Position numbers and translations under genes: made by a program. The notes below the pieces were generated by a model, which worked only from the letters and a program-made list of their open reading frames with translations, was not told where the DNA came from and did no database searches. A DNA stretch of 64,000 bases from contig JAKPDK010000184.1 of NCBI GenBank assembly GCA_029552745.1, positions 551,372-615,371 on the forward strand, in the 5' to 3' direction. Shown here in pieces: positions 56,545 through 64,000 of the stretch. The DNA comes from Candidatus Hydrogenedentota bacterium. Lineage in GTDB: Bacteria; Hydrogenedentota; Hydrogenedentia; Hydrogenedentales; SLHB01. Within the stretch, counting starts at the first letter, position 1; every line of letters begins with the position of its first letter.

Positions 56545-57686
56545 CGTAGTGCCCCTACTATTGCCGCAGCGCGTGCCGCCGCTTCGTCCAATGTCGCCGC
56601 CGAAATCACCTGCGCTTCTTTAAGAAGATGTCTTCCTTCTGCTTCGTTCGTGCCTACCAAGCGCACAATCAACGGTACGCGCACCTCAAATTGACGCAAC
56701 GATTCGATGATGCCGCGCGCAATATCATCGCATCGCGTGATACCGCCGAATATGTTCACCAGAATTACTTTGACATCAGGGTTTTTCAGGATTAGCCGAA
56801 ATGCGGCAATCACCTTCTTCGGATCGGAACTACCGCCCACATCAAGAAAGTTCGCTGGCTTACCCCCGTAATGTTTGATAATGTCCATGGTGGCCATCGC
56901 AAGACCGGCGCCATTCACCATGCAACCAATATTTCCATGAAGACGTATAAAGCTTAATCCCTCTTCTTTCGCGGCAACTTCGTCCGCGTCTTCGGCTTCG
57001 GGGTCTCTTAAGTACAATAGTTCCGGATGACGAAACAACGCGTTGTCATCCAAAATCACTTTGGAATCCAACGCTATCACTTTTCCACCCTCATCACAGA
57101 CCAATGGATTGATCTCCACCAAGGAACAATCTTTTTCCGCAAACAACCGCGCCATCTGACGCATCAGATTCGCCGTCTCAGCTGATTCCCGCGGATGAGG
57201 AAACAGGCTGGCGGCTATCGGCATTACACGCTCTAACGGAATATCCCTCAATTCACGCGTCGCAACGTCGAGTCGTAGGATCTTCTCGGGCGATTCCTTC
57301 GCAATGGCCTCAATTTCTACCCCCCCTTCGGCACAGGCAATGAATGAAGCTTTGCGCCGACGCCGGTCTACGATTAGGCTCAAATATACCTCACGTGCGG
57401 CTCGTACTACCTCCGCCACAAGAAGCTTCCTGACCGGTAGACCTTTGATCTCGAGAGCCAGAATCTCGGAAGCCGCTGCCAACATTTGGTCAGCGGTATT
57501 CACAACACGAACGCCACCCGCTTTGCCTCTCCCACCCGCATGCACTTGCGCCTTGAGCACAACGGGAAAACCCAAACGGCCTGCTGCTTCCAAGGCTTCT
57601 TCAGGCGTACAAACAGCAACACCCGAAGGAACGGGTATGCCATAGGCACGAAATAAGTCTGCCCCTTGATATTCGTACAGTTTCAT
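56541..57686 (-). CDS. sucC: succinyl-CoA synthetase subunit beta
   Basis: 381 residues. It starts [20 protein letters not shown] with an ATP-grasp fold, and has [33 protein letters not shown] and [17 protein letters not shown]. This is the NTP-binding half of the synthetase. AGGTGG stands six bases before the ATG. Upstream, TCACG-tt-CGTGA on the minus strand could be an operator. Other TCA-cycle genes are not adjacent. Confidence 0.96.
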   Translation of the reverse strand: MKLYEYQGADLFRAYGIPVPSGVAVCTPEEALEAAGRLGFPVVLKAQVHAGGRGKAGGVRVVNTADQMLAAASEILALEIKGLPVRKLLVAEVVRAAREVYLSLIVDRRRRKASFIACAEGGVEIEAIAKESPEKILRLDVATRELRDIPLERVMPIAASLFPHPRESAETANLMRQMARLFAEKDCSLVEINPLVCDEGGKVIALDSKVILDDNALFRHPELLYLRDPEAEDADEVAAKEEGLSFIRLHGNIGCMVNGAGLAMATMDIIKHYGGKPANFLDVGGSSDPKKVIAAFRLILKNPDVKVILVNIFGGITRCDDIARGIIESLRQFEVRVPLIVRLVGTNEAEGRHLLKEAQVISAATLDEAAARAAAIVGALR

Positions 57687-57777
57687 TTATACCACCTTGA
57701 ACAAAGTTTTCCCTTATCCTTTGATAAAAACAACGCGTATTAGCTAAATATTCACGAACGTGAGAGATGTTACGGGA

Positions 57778-59154
57778 CTAACTTTCCAATAATCCCCGTG
57801 CTTGCCGTGCTAATTCGGGATCGAGGGCTTCCAGGCCTTCCACCTCACGCATCGCCTCTTCCCGATTGCCCTGTCGAAGATATATCTCACATAAAGTCAC
57901 CCGAGCCACCGTATACGTGGGATCAAGTCGCATCGCTTCGCGACAGGACGCAATCGCCTCGTCCACTTGACCCAGTTCCAACAACGCCGCTGCGCGGTTG
58001 TTATAAAGGGAGGGGTTCTGAGCGTCCAATTCCAACGCCCTGTCCCAGAACGCCAACGCGTCTTCATAATGTCCTAATAGGTACTGGGACTCCCCTTTTT
58101 CGATAAGTTCTGAAACCGTTTCGGTGCATGTTGCCTCTGCCTCGGAGAAACCTGCCTCTTCGTAGTCTGTTTCCGCTGCGGAGTATGTCGCGGATGCATC
58201 ACGTGGTTCGCTTTCTTCATCCTCGAAGTCCGTATATACTTGTGGCGATGAGGCAGTTTCGCTTTCAGCGAAATCCCGCCCCCGCTCCGATTGAATGCCA
58301 GAACCCGATGGAGCCGTCTCGTCCAATGCGCTCGGACCCTCCGATACCTTCTCTTCTTGCTCGGTCAAATGCTTGTGTGCCAGCGCAAGACCCGCTTCCG
58401 CTTCCGCGAGTTCCGGTTGGAGCCTCAACGCACGTTGAAATGCGGCGAAAGCACGTTTCCACTGGCTCAAACGGATACAGGTTCGTCCTAGAGCGAGTTG
58501 CGCCCGTGCCGAAAACGGCTGCAGACGCGCCGCCTCTTCCCGCGCCGCCAGTTCGTCCCCATCGCGCCCCAAAGCCTCATAAGCATCCGCCAATCCTTCA
58601 TAAACCATGGGATTTTCTGCGTGAGACGAAGCCAGGCGTTCGAACACTTCGGCGGCAGCAGCCGGTTGTTTCATATCCAGAAGAGACAAACCTTGTCCGA
58701 TAGCGGCCTCGATGCAGTTGGGATCAATCGTCAGCGCCCGTTTGAACGCCGCCTGTGCCTCCGCATGTCCCCCCATTCGGCGGTATGCATTAGCCATTCC
58801 CAAGAAAGCTGCCAAGTGGTTGGACTTTTGCCGCGACGCGCGGCTGTACAACGCTATTGCCTCTTCCAACTGTCCCATCTTCAAACAGACACTGGCTAAA
58901 TCACAAAGGTACTGGGGATCATCCGGCGCCAGTTCTACCGCCCGACGGTACGCCTCCGTCGCGGCGACAAGACGCCCCAATCGAAAATGACAGTATCCTG
59001 CATTGCTCACGGCCCCGGCATCGCGCGCGTCGTTCTGTATGATCTCCTCAAAACAAGCCAACGCATCCTCAAACTCTTCGCGCTCGATATGTCGCAATCC
59101 CTTCCGAAACAAAAACGAAGCGCGCACGCGCTGAAAAATCTTCCGACTTGCCAC
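57778..59154 (-). CDS. TPR-repeat protein
   Basis: 458 residues with a series of 34-residue tetratricopeptide repeats, for example DALACFEEIIQNDARDAGAV, AAFKRALTIDPNCIEAAIGQ and AFAAFQRALRLQPELAEAEA. An acidic, low-complexity region (about 265-350) separates seven or so N-terminal repeats from a C-terminal block that resumes at LIEKGESQYLLGHYEDALAF. No signal peptide or enzyme domain. Such proteins scaffold complexes; no partner is evident. It is downstream of the URO-D-like gene on the same strand. Confidence 0.85.
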   Translation of the reverse strand: MASRKIFQRVRASFLFRKGLRHIEREEFEDALACFEEIIQNDARDAGAVSNAGYCHFRLGRLVAATEAYRRAVELAPDDPQYLCDLASVCLKMGQLEEAIALYSRASRQKSNHLAAFLGMANAYRRMGGHAEAQAAFKRALTIDPNCIEAAIGQGLSLLDMKQPAAAAEVFERLASSHAENPMVYEGLADAYEALGRDGDELAAREEAARLQPFSARAQLALGRTCIRLSQWKRAFAAFQRALRLQPELAEAEAGLALAHKHLTEQEEKVSEGPSALDETAPSGSGIQSERGRDFAESETASSPQVYTDFEDEESEPRDASATYSAAETDYEEAGFSEAEATCTETVSELIEKGESQYLLGHYEDALAFWDRALELDAQNPSLYNNRAAALLELGQVDEAIASCREAMRLDPTYTVARVTLCEIYLRQGNREEAMREVEGLEALDPELARQARGLLES

Positions 59155-59247
59155 GGCTGCCGCTCCTTATACCAAAGTTATTGCTTGCTTAGCAGCACCT
59201 TCACGCCAACCGGTCACCTGTATTGTTCCAAATTACCAAAGCAACGC

Positions 59248-60369
59248 TCAATAACCGCCGTAACGCAATCCGGCATCTATCCATACAAAATAGTTCCGTT
59301 CTGTCTTTTCGGGCAACGGTTCGGTAATCGGCGCCGCGGTCGGCATCATGACATACCCGCCCCCTGCTTTTGCTGCCTCCATCTGACGCCGAACAGTCTC
59401 TTCCACCTCATCGGCGTCCGCATGTTCCAGCACTTTGAGTTCTGTATTGCCAAACAACACAAGGCGATCACCATATAACCGCTTCACTTCAGCCAACTCA
59501 ATATCACCGTCCGGCGGCGGCTCAATAGGGTCCAGTCCCCGAGCACCCGTCGCAACAATCAACGGCAACACATTCCGAATCCGACCGTGGCAATGCAACC
59601 GAACAAAAATACCGCCTTCTTGTAAAATTCGGATGGTCTCCGTGCACCCCGGTACTACCATCTCTTCAAAGTATTCTTTGGGAAGATACGGCGGAGTGTA
59701 ATACTCAGGACCACAAAGACGATAGACAGGTCCCAACTTGTATTCCGCTTCGATTTTGGACTTTGCATAAACAGGTTCTTTCATGGCATCAATGAGTTCA
59801 AGAATCTTGTCCCGGTGTTGACAGCACATCACGGTAAACAAACCAAACTCAAACAAGTCCGGAACAAACGCCGAGGGGTCTCCCCCGCTATTCATCACAA
59901 TGCCGTGTTCGCCCACGCGCTCTTCGGCTATCTGATAGCTTTCCACAGCGGCTTTCACTTTTTTCTCGTCAATACAAAAAAGTTGACGAACCACACTCAA
60001 ATATCGGTCTATATCCTCGGGAGTCTTCAACAAGTGTTCTGTGGTCCACGTCGTATGCACATGTGGATAACGTCGTTGCACCTTCGTCAAATCGCCTTTC
60101 GGTGTGCGTAGCCGCGCATAATACGTAATCGAACCGTCCTCGTGCCGTTCCTCCCTGCCATCCCACAAAGGACATGCCGCCCACGCATCCCATCCCCACA
60201 TATACAAACAATCTGTGTCTGCGCGAATTTTGTCCATCAAACGCTTGTACGAGGGATGTCTGTTCTCAAAACTATCGGGGTTATAGCCGTTCAGTTCATA
60301 CGTGGAAATCGGAACCCGATCCACAGGTTCCCGACGCAACGTCCGCAGAAGTCGTTCACGCGATGTCAT
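59248..60369 (-). CDS. uroporphyrinogen decarboxylase (URO-D) family protein, probable methyltransferase-type
   Basis: 373 residues of the URO-D/MtaA superfamily: MTSRERLLRTLRREPVDRVP at the start, GGIFVRLHCHGRIRNVLPLI with its His, and GARGLDPIEPPPDGDIELAE near the C-terminus. It lacks the surroundings of true HemE (no other heme genes), and the HCHG motif is that of the corrinoid-methyltransferase branch. It may move methyl groups from a methylated compound to a corrinoid protein, but no corrinoid partner is seen. Function inferred only at family level. Confidence 0.75.
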   Translation of the reverse strand: MTSRERLLRTLRREPVDRVPISTYELNGYNPDSFENRHPSYKRLMDKIRADTDCLYMWGWDAWAACPLWDGREERHEDGSITYYARLRTPKGDLTKVQRRYPHVHTTWTTEHLLKTPEDIDRYLSVVRQLFCIDEKKVKAAVESYQIAEERVGEHGIVMNSGGDPSAFVPDLFEFGLFTVMCCQHRDKILELIDAMKEPVYAKSKIEAEYKLGPVYRLCGPEYYTPPYLPKEYFEEMVVPGCTETIRILQEGGIFVRLHCHGRIRNVLPLIVATGARGLDPIEPPPDGDIELAEVKRLYGDRLVLFGNTELKVLEHADADEVEETVRRQMEAAKAGGGYVMMPTAAPITEPLPEKTERNYFVWIDAGLRYGGY

Positions 60370-60378
60370 CGCACCCTC

Positions 60379-62613
60379 CTACCGTATCTCCACTTCGGCA
60401 TAATCCACGCGTTCGGCGCTGTTGGTGTGACCATGAATGTGGATGGTATAGGATGGTTCACACCCTGACCGCCGGTCCGCCAAACAATAGGAAACGAATG
60501 CAGGTTCCAAAGGAATTGGTACCCATTCGATGGTGCGTTCATCAGGATATACCGACGCCAGATAATTCCCCGCCTTTTCACCTTGTGCAAACGCAACCAC
60601 GTAAAGTCGGCCGTCTGGAGTCTCATGAAATCTCGCTTGTACAGGCTCACCCGAAGCATTCCCCTCCCAAATTACGCGACGCTCGATGAGCTTGCCTTGG
60701 TCTACCACCGCAAGAAACAAAGATCTGGTCACCGAAAGCCCCGGGAAAAATCGGTCGCGCAACAATTCCGACGCTACCGGCTGCTCCGTGTACAGAATAT
60801 ACGCTTGCCCGGAAGGGCTTACCCACAGGTCCTGGTTGAAAATGTTCCCCGCTGTCGCATCTACGTTCGCAATCTCAATGGGTTCCATAAAATCTTGCGC
60901 CAAAATATCCGGCGTCCATGTAAAATAGAGAATGCGAAACACATAATCCCACTCGCGTTGAAGTTTCTCCCGCTTGTACGCGCGCCATTCCTCAACAGGC
61001 TCATAGATATCACCCACCGCAAGTACGTACGCCGCCTTTCCTTGAAGCGCCACCTGCGGATAACACGCCCGAATGGGGAAACCAATCGCACCAGAACGCA
61101 GCGTCTCGCCCTCCTCTGTCAGATAACACCAGTGCTGTAAGGAAGTCTGGGCATCAATGTGTAACACGAGCAGTCGTCTCGAGGTAGGATCTGCAGCCAA
61201 CCCCCGGTAAGAGTGATCCGTAAAATGAGGCAACGGGTCGCCCCAGTTCGGCAAAATCCGCTGCGGCTCTTCTTCCAACTCGTCTATGTCAAAACGTAAC
61301 AGCCCCGGCTCGCACCGACCATAGCGTGTCCCGGGAGGCTCCACCAAGTCGTTCACACTCAAAAACAGTCGTTTGCCCATCACGGCCAAGGGACAAGGTT
61401 CCCGTTGAGAAAAGCTCCCCGGCATAGCCACCGTTTCCCACCCTTGTGCCCCACGCCGTAGCAAGCGCCAGCGCGTGTTCGAAAGCGGCAGAACGTCCCG
61501 CCCCGTTTCCATCTGACTTACAAAAACGTCCTCTCCCGAACACACAACTTGGGTATTTCCGTGTGACCACATCGGACCCGACCCATTGTTTGGCGGCTCA
61601 AAACGATAAACTTCTTCCTGAACGCGAACGATCGCCATAGGTTTTGTTCTCCAATCTCCCAGCAGCGCTGCCAATGCCTTGCCCACGGCTTCGTGTCCTT
61701 CCTCGTTCAAATGTACCCCGTCGGTAAACGAATTAGCAGGCAGCGCCCCCGTCTGCCGCAACCCCGAACACATAATCCCAGCCGCAGCAACCTGTTCCAT
61801 AATGTTCTGTTCCACACGGGGATCGTCCATCGGCTCCGCCACTGGACACAACACCAAATGAAGCGCGGCGCCTTTCGGCAGGCACTCCGCAAGGGTGCGC
61901 AATGCTGCCACGTTTGTCGCAATCTGATGTTCCCCCGCAGTCTCGCCGCCCCGCGCGATCGACGACGGCTTCTCCTGCAGCATGTCCCAGCCGAGCAGCC
62001 GTCCCGCGTGCCAACGCAACAGCGCAAAGCCCACAGGCAACGCCCACCGCGGTTTTTCAAGCGGAAACGCCACACTCGAGCCCGTCAGTTCCGTCACAGG
62101 CGGTCGCTCAAAATCGCGAGGAATTGCAAACACCAGCACAAGGTCTGGCTCCAATTCTTTCAAACGACTTTGATAAAGCGCCACCATCTGCGCCACGGAA
62201 TACCCATTCACCCCGGCGTTCACGACCTCGCAGTTGGGCAACTTCCGTTCCAACACCGACGTGAAAAGCTTCTCTTGAGGAATCCCCAACCCGCCCCACG
62301 TTACCGAATCCCCCAATACCAAAATCCGCCGCACCCCCGGCTTGCGCGAGAAAAACGGACGCGCATCGCGCACGCCCCACTCGTTCACCACAACACGCAC
62401 CCCGCCGATGTGCACATCCTGCATCGGCTTCACTCGGTACCCGGCGACATCGTCGCGCTCATACAACACCATGTTGCGGGCGCCCAACACCCGCAAGCCA
62501 CCCTCTACCAACAAGAGCGCCAACGCTACGGAAAAGAAGATAGCCGCTGCCCGACGCCCCATCCAATAAAAACGGTGCTTCACCGGTCGTCTATCCGTGT
62601 TTACGCCATCCAT
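60379..62613 (-). CDS. membrane-anchored SGNH/GDSL hydrolase with large C-terminal beta domain
   Basis: 744 residues. An N-terminal membrane segment (RAAAIFFSVALALLLVEGGL) is followed by an SGNH domain at about 90-320: ILVLGDSVTWGGLGI (Ser), VVNAGVNGYSVAQM (Gly/Asn) and DGVHLNEEGHEAV (Asp/His). The remaining 400 residues look like a beta-propeller with repeated short strands (FVSQMETGRDVL, KRLFLSVNDLVEP, AYILYTEQPV). Related proteins carry O-acyl groups on polysaccharides or remove them. It ends 10 bp before the URO-D-like gene. It could be the SGNH partner of the MBOAT enzyme, although they are 16 kb apart. Confidence 0.75.
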   Translation of the reverse strand: MDGVNTDRRPVKHRFYWMGRRAAAIFFSVALALLLVEGGLRVLGARNMVLYERDDVAGYRVKPMQDVHIGGVRVVVNEWGVRDARPFFSRKPGVRRILVLGDSVTWGGLGIPQEKLFTSVLERKLPNCEVVNAGVNGYSVAQMVALYQSRLKELEPDLVLVFAIPRDFERPPVTELTGSSVAFPLEKPRWALPVGFALLRWHAGRLLGWDMLQEKPSSIARGGETAGEHQIATNVAALRTLAECLPKGAALHLVLCPVAEPMDDPRVEQNIMEQVAAAGIMCSGLRQTGALPANSFTDGVHLNEEGHEAVGKALAALLGDWRTKPMAIVRVQEEVYRFEPPNNGSGPMWSHGNTQVVCSGEDVFVSQMETGRDVLPLSNTRWRLLRRGAQGWETVAMPGSFSQREPCPLAVMGKRLFLSVNDLVEPPGTRYGRCEPGLLRFDIDELEEEPQRILPNWGDPLPHFTDHSYRGLAADPTSRRLLVLHIDAQTSLQHWCYLTEEGETLRSGAIGFPIRACYPQVALQGKAAYVLAVGDIYEPVEEWRAYKREKLQREWDYVFRILYFTWTPDILAQDFMEPIEIANVDATAGNIFNQDLWVSPSGQAYILYTEQPVASELLRDRFFPGLSVTRSLFLAVVDQGKLIERRVIWEGNASGEPVQARFHETPDGRLYVVAFAQGEKAGNYLASVYPDERTIEWVPIPLEPAFVSYCLADRRSGCEPSYTIHIHGHTNSAERVDYAEVEIR

Positions 62614-62649
62614 TTCACTAAGTACAACGAGAGCTCATCCAAAGCCCCT

Positions 62650-63423
62650 TCATGACTCCGGAGGCGAGATAGAAACCGAAACCAAATGCCCCTTGAGGTC
62701 GACAAACTGAAAACCTATTTTCGCTTGCATCGGTTTCTTCTCGCACTCGATCTGATACTTCAATTCCAACTCCGGCGGATTCCCTGCTCGAAATTCCTTC
62801 GATTGCAACGTCAACCCTTTCATCGCACCACTTTCCGGCAACGCAGAGTCCAAAAACGCCTGCAGCTGTTCCGCTGTCAACACCTTCTGTAATTCTTCGT
62901 GCATCATCGCACGCGCCTCGTCAATCTTTCCCGTCATGATTTTCGTCAAACAGTCTTCTGCCTGCTTCTCATAGAGCGCGGTGTCCGAAAGCTCGGTAAA
63001 CCAATCCGCCAACTTATCCGATTGCACGTTAAACTGGATGATCTTCCCATCCCGCAATACCAACGCCGACTGCGCATCCCCTTGCTCAAAGCGCACCGTT
63101 CCGCTACTCTCCGTGATCTTGACACCATCGCGAATTTGCGTGCTCGTGTTAAAATCCGTCGCGCGTAGCCCCTTGCACTTCCCTAACCGAGCCTGCATCG
63201 CTTTCACCCATGCCGCTAACACCGGCGCGTCGATTTGCTGCTGCAACTCGGCATCCAACAGCGCCATCACCTCATCGACATTGCCTGAATCCACCGCCCG
63301 ATAAAACGCCTCTTGTTCCGACGCCCCGCGGTGAAACGCCAACACCAACAACACCAACAACACCCCTAGAACCACCCCAACCAGCACCACCACAGCGCCA
63401 CAACCCGCTAAAAAACTCTTCAT
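62650..63423 (-). CDS. membrane-anchored protein with two DUF3887-like domains
   Basis: 257 residues. One hydrophobic segment (VVVLVGVVLGVLLVLLVLAF) at 11-30 with a Cys before it (AGCGAVV) is followed by two related domains: AFYRAVDSGNVDEVMALLDA...VKAMQARLGKCKGL (about 40-85) and CLTKIMTGKIDEARAMMHEE...DSALPESGAMKGL (about 155-205). Such domains are DUF3887-like and otherwise uncharacterised. It lies 36 bp upstream of the SGNH gene on the same strand. It is the gene directly behind cas2, facing the other way. Confidence 0.6.
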   Translation of the reverse strand: MKSFLAGCGAVVVLVGVVLGVLLVLLVLAFHRGASEQEAFYRAVDSGNVDEVMALLDAELQQQIDAPVLAAWVKAMQARLGKCKGLRATDFNTSTQIRDGVKITESSGTVRFEQGDAQSALVLRDGKIIQFNVQSDKLADWFTELSDTALYEKQAEDCLTKIMTGKIDEARAMMHEELQKVLTAEQLQAFLDSALPESGAMKGLTLQSKEFRAGNPPELELKYQIECEKKPMQAKIGFQFVDLKGHLVSVSISPPES

Positions 63424-63530
63424 GACTCGCTCCCTCCAAAGTTAGCTGTTTCACGTCATGCTACACCCAACCATCCCCTACATCAAGCCCCAGTTGAAAC
63501 ACGCCAAGTCCGTGCGGAAAACTAAAGCCC

Positions 63531-63875
63531 GTGAAAAACAAACGTCGCGAGTTCTCGGAGTACAAAGGCGTGTGGCTCTTCGCCCTCTTCGATCTGCCCG
63601 TAGATACCGCTGAAACCCGCAGAAGCTATACCAAATTCCGCAATGCCCTCATCAAAATGGGCTTCAGTATGCTGCAATACTCCGTTTACGCCCGCTACTT
63701 CAACAGCGAGGAATCTTGCGAACCCTACCGAAAACGCATCCGACAAGCCCTGCCCACAGAAGGCCAAGTGCGACTACTTGCAGTTACCGACAAACAATTC
63801 GGAAAAATGGAAGTTTACAGCGGCAAAAAACAAAAAGAAGTAGAAGAACCTCCCCCACAACTCATGCTTTTCTAA
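63531..63875 (+). CDS. cas2: CRISPR-associated endonuclease Cas2, type II-like
   Basis: 114 residues from GTG 63531. YKGVWLFALFDLPVDTAETR carries the Cas2 catalytic-position Asp, and YTKFRNALIKMGFSMLQYSV with YARYFNSEESC and VRLLAVTDKQFGKMEVYSGK are close to what I know of type II-C Cas2 proteins. The tail PPPQLMLF is also seen there. Cas2 pairs with Cas1 in spacer uptake. No cas1 or cas9 lies upstream: only 107 bp separate it from a divergent unrelated gene. The array starts 51 bp after its stop. Partner genes must be beyond the right edge or missing. Confidence 0.88.
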   Translation: MKNKRREFSEYKGVWLFALFDLPVDTAETRRSYTKFRNALIKMGFSMLQYSVYARYFNSEESCEPYRKRIRQALPTEGQVRLLAVTDKQFGKMEVYSGKKQKEVEEPPPQLMLF

Positions 63876-63892
63876 AGCCCCAAAAAACACTA

Positions 63893-63923
63893 ACCCCCCT
63901 TAACCACTGGGGTTAAGAGGGGT
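63893..63923 (-). terminator. minus-strand terminator between cas2 and the CRISPR array
   Basis: ACCCCCCTTAACC and GGTTAAGAGGGGT pair at 12 of 13 positions with a five-base loop. On the minus strand the stem is followed by TAGTGTTTTTTGG, a T-run fitting Rho-independent termination; on the plus strand no T-run follows. It would end a transcript coming from the array. Confidence 0.65.
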
Positions 63924-63925
63924 CT

Positions 63926-64000
63926 AGTATACCTGAGCGGAGATTCTCCTCAAACCACAGCAATGAAGATTGAACGTGAACCTCGTCAAAAGTATACCTA
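63926..64000 (-). CRISPR. start of a CRISPR array, type II-like 36-nt repeat, cut by the window edge
   Basis: A 36-nt unit from AGTATACCTGAGCGG to CTCAAACCACAGC, a 29-nt spacer, then AGTATACCT again at 63991-63999 give a 65-bp period, the usual one for type II arrays. The next base differs (G versus A), as expected for a worn leader-distal repeat. Read on the minus strand the repeat begins GCTGTGGTTTGAGG, similar to type II-C repeats that begin GTTGTGGTTTGA. With the terminator beside it, this suggests transcription from right to left, towards cas2. Only one repeat and nine bases of the second are visible. Confidence 0.7.

Noticed and set aside
63458-63613. Small basic ORF before and overlapping cas2
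   Set aside because: It has no Cas1 or Cas9 resemblance and overlaps the strongly supported cas2 frame.

Overview
The window reads as a chromosomal segment from a diderm (Gram-negative-type), probably anaerobic or fermentative heterotrophic bacterium, most likely an uncultivated lineage. Envelope genes (TolB, a TonB/TolA-like protein, lipoproteins) show the outer membrane. The DUF6785-type membrane protein, DUF4091 protein, URO-D-family protein, sulfatase, Gfo/Idh/MocA and kinase-FGE genes resemble what Hydrogenedentota, Sumerlaeota and PVC-related genomes carry. That placement is inference. I saw no rRNA, tRNA or intact transposase gene.

Layout. 1-9.6 kb: an incomplete secreted protein at the left edge (missed by the ORF track), a DUF6785-like membrane protein, a DUF4091/GH123-like protein, then an ECF sigma, anti-sigma and DUF4097 operon. 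10-17 kb: a GAF protein, a lipoprotein esterase, an MFS transporter, and tonB/tolA-like, tolB and smpB. 17-28 kb: an alpha-L-rhamnosidase (GH78), a phosphodiesterase, thiC, and a RhaS/RbsABC-type sugar ABC operon in which the ATPase is fused to a permease. 28-32 kb: the thiF-thiG-thiH-thiS-thiE operon. 32-39 kb: a GH29-like hydrolase with a sulfatase, a FapA-like protein, a sugar isomerase and a Gfo/Idh/MocA oxidoreductase. 39-42 kb: an AT-rich TdeIII-like restriction-modification pair. 42-46 kb: clpP, an MBOAT acyltransferase, GT2 and a DegT aminotransferase. 46.3-47.2 kb: repeat-rich intergenic DNA with a small orphan CRISPR array. 47-55.7 kb: rpsU, xylB-like, rluD-like, TIM-barrel genes, a CBM9-like protein and a kinase-FGE fusion. 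55.7-63.4 kb: sucCD, a TPR protein, a URO-D-like protein, an SGNH hydrolase and a tandem-domain protein. 63.5-64 kb: cas2 and the edge of a second CRISPR array.

How the genes fit together. GH78, the RhaS-like transporter, GH29-like hydrolase, sulfatase, esterase, MFS, sugar isomerase, oxidoreductase and FGGY kinase suggest life on deoxy-sugar-rich, possibly sulfated, polysaccharides. ThiC and ThiEFGHS make the two halves of thiamine. SucCD is central carbon metabolism. The sigma/anti-sigma/DUF4097 trio is probably an envelope-stress or surface regulon.

The most unusual material is non-coding. A type II-like cas2 stands without cas1 or cas9 on its upstream side and faces an array that seems to be transcribed towards it, ending at a minus-strand terminator. 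A three-repeat type I-E-like orphan array lies at 46.8 kb. A MITE-like repeat of about 150 bp has inverted TGTCATTGCGAGG ends. A second dispersed repeat of about 150 bp keeps traces of one protein reading frame in five places.
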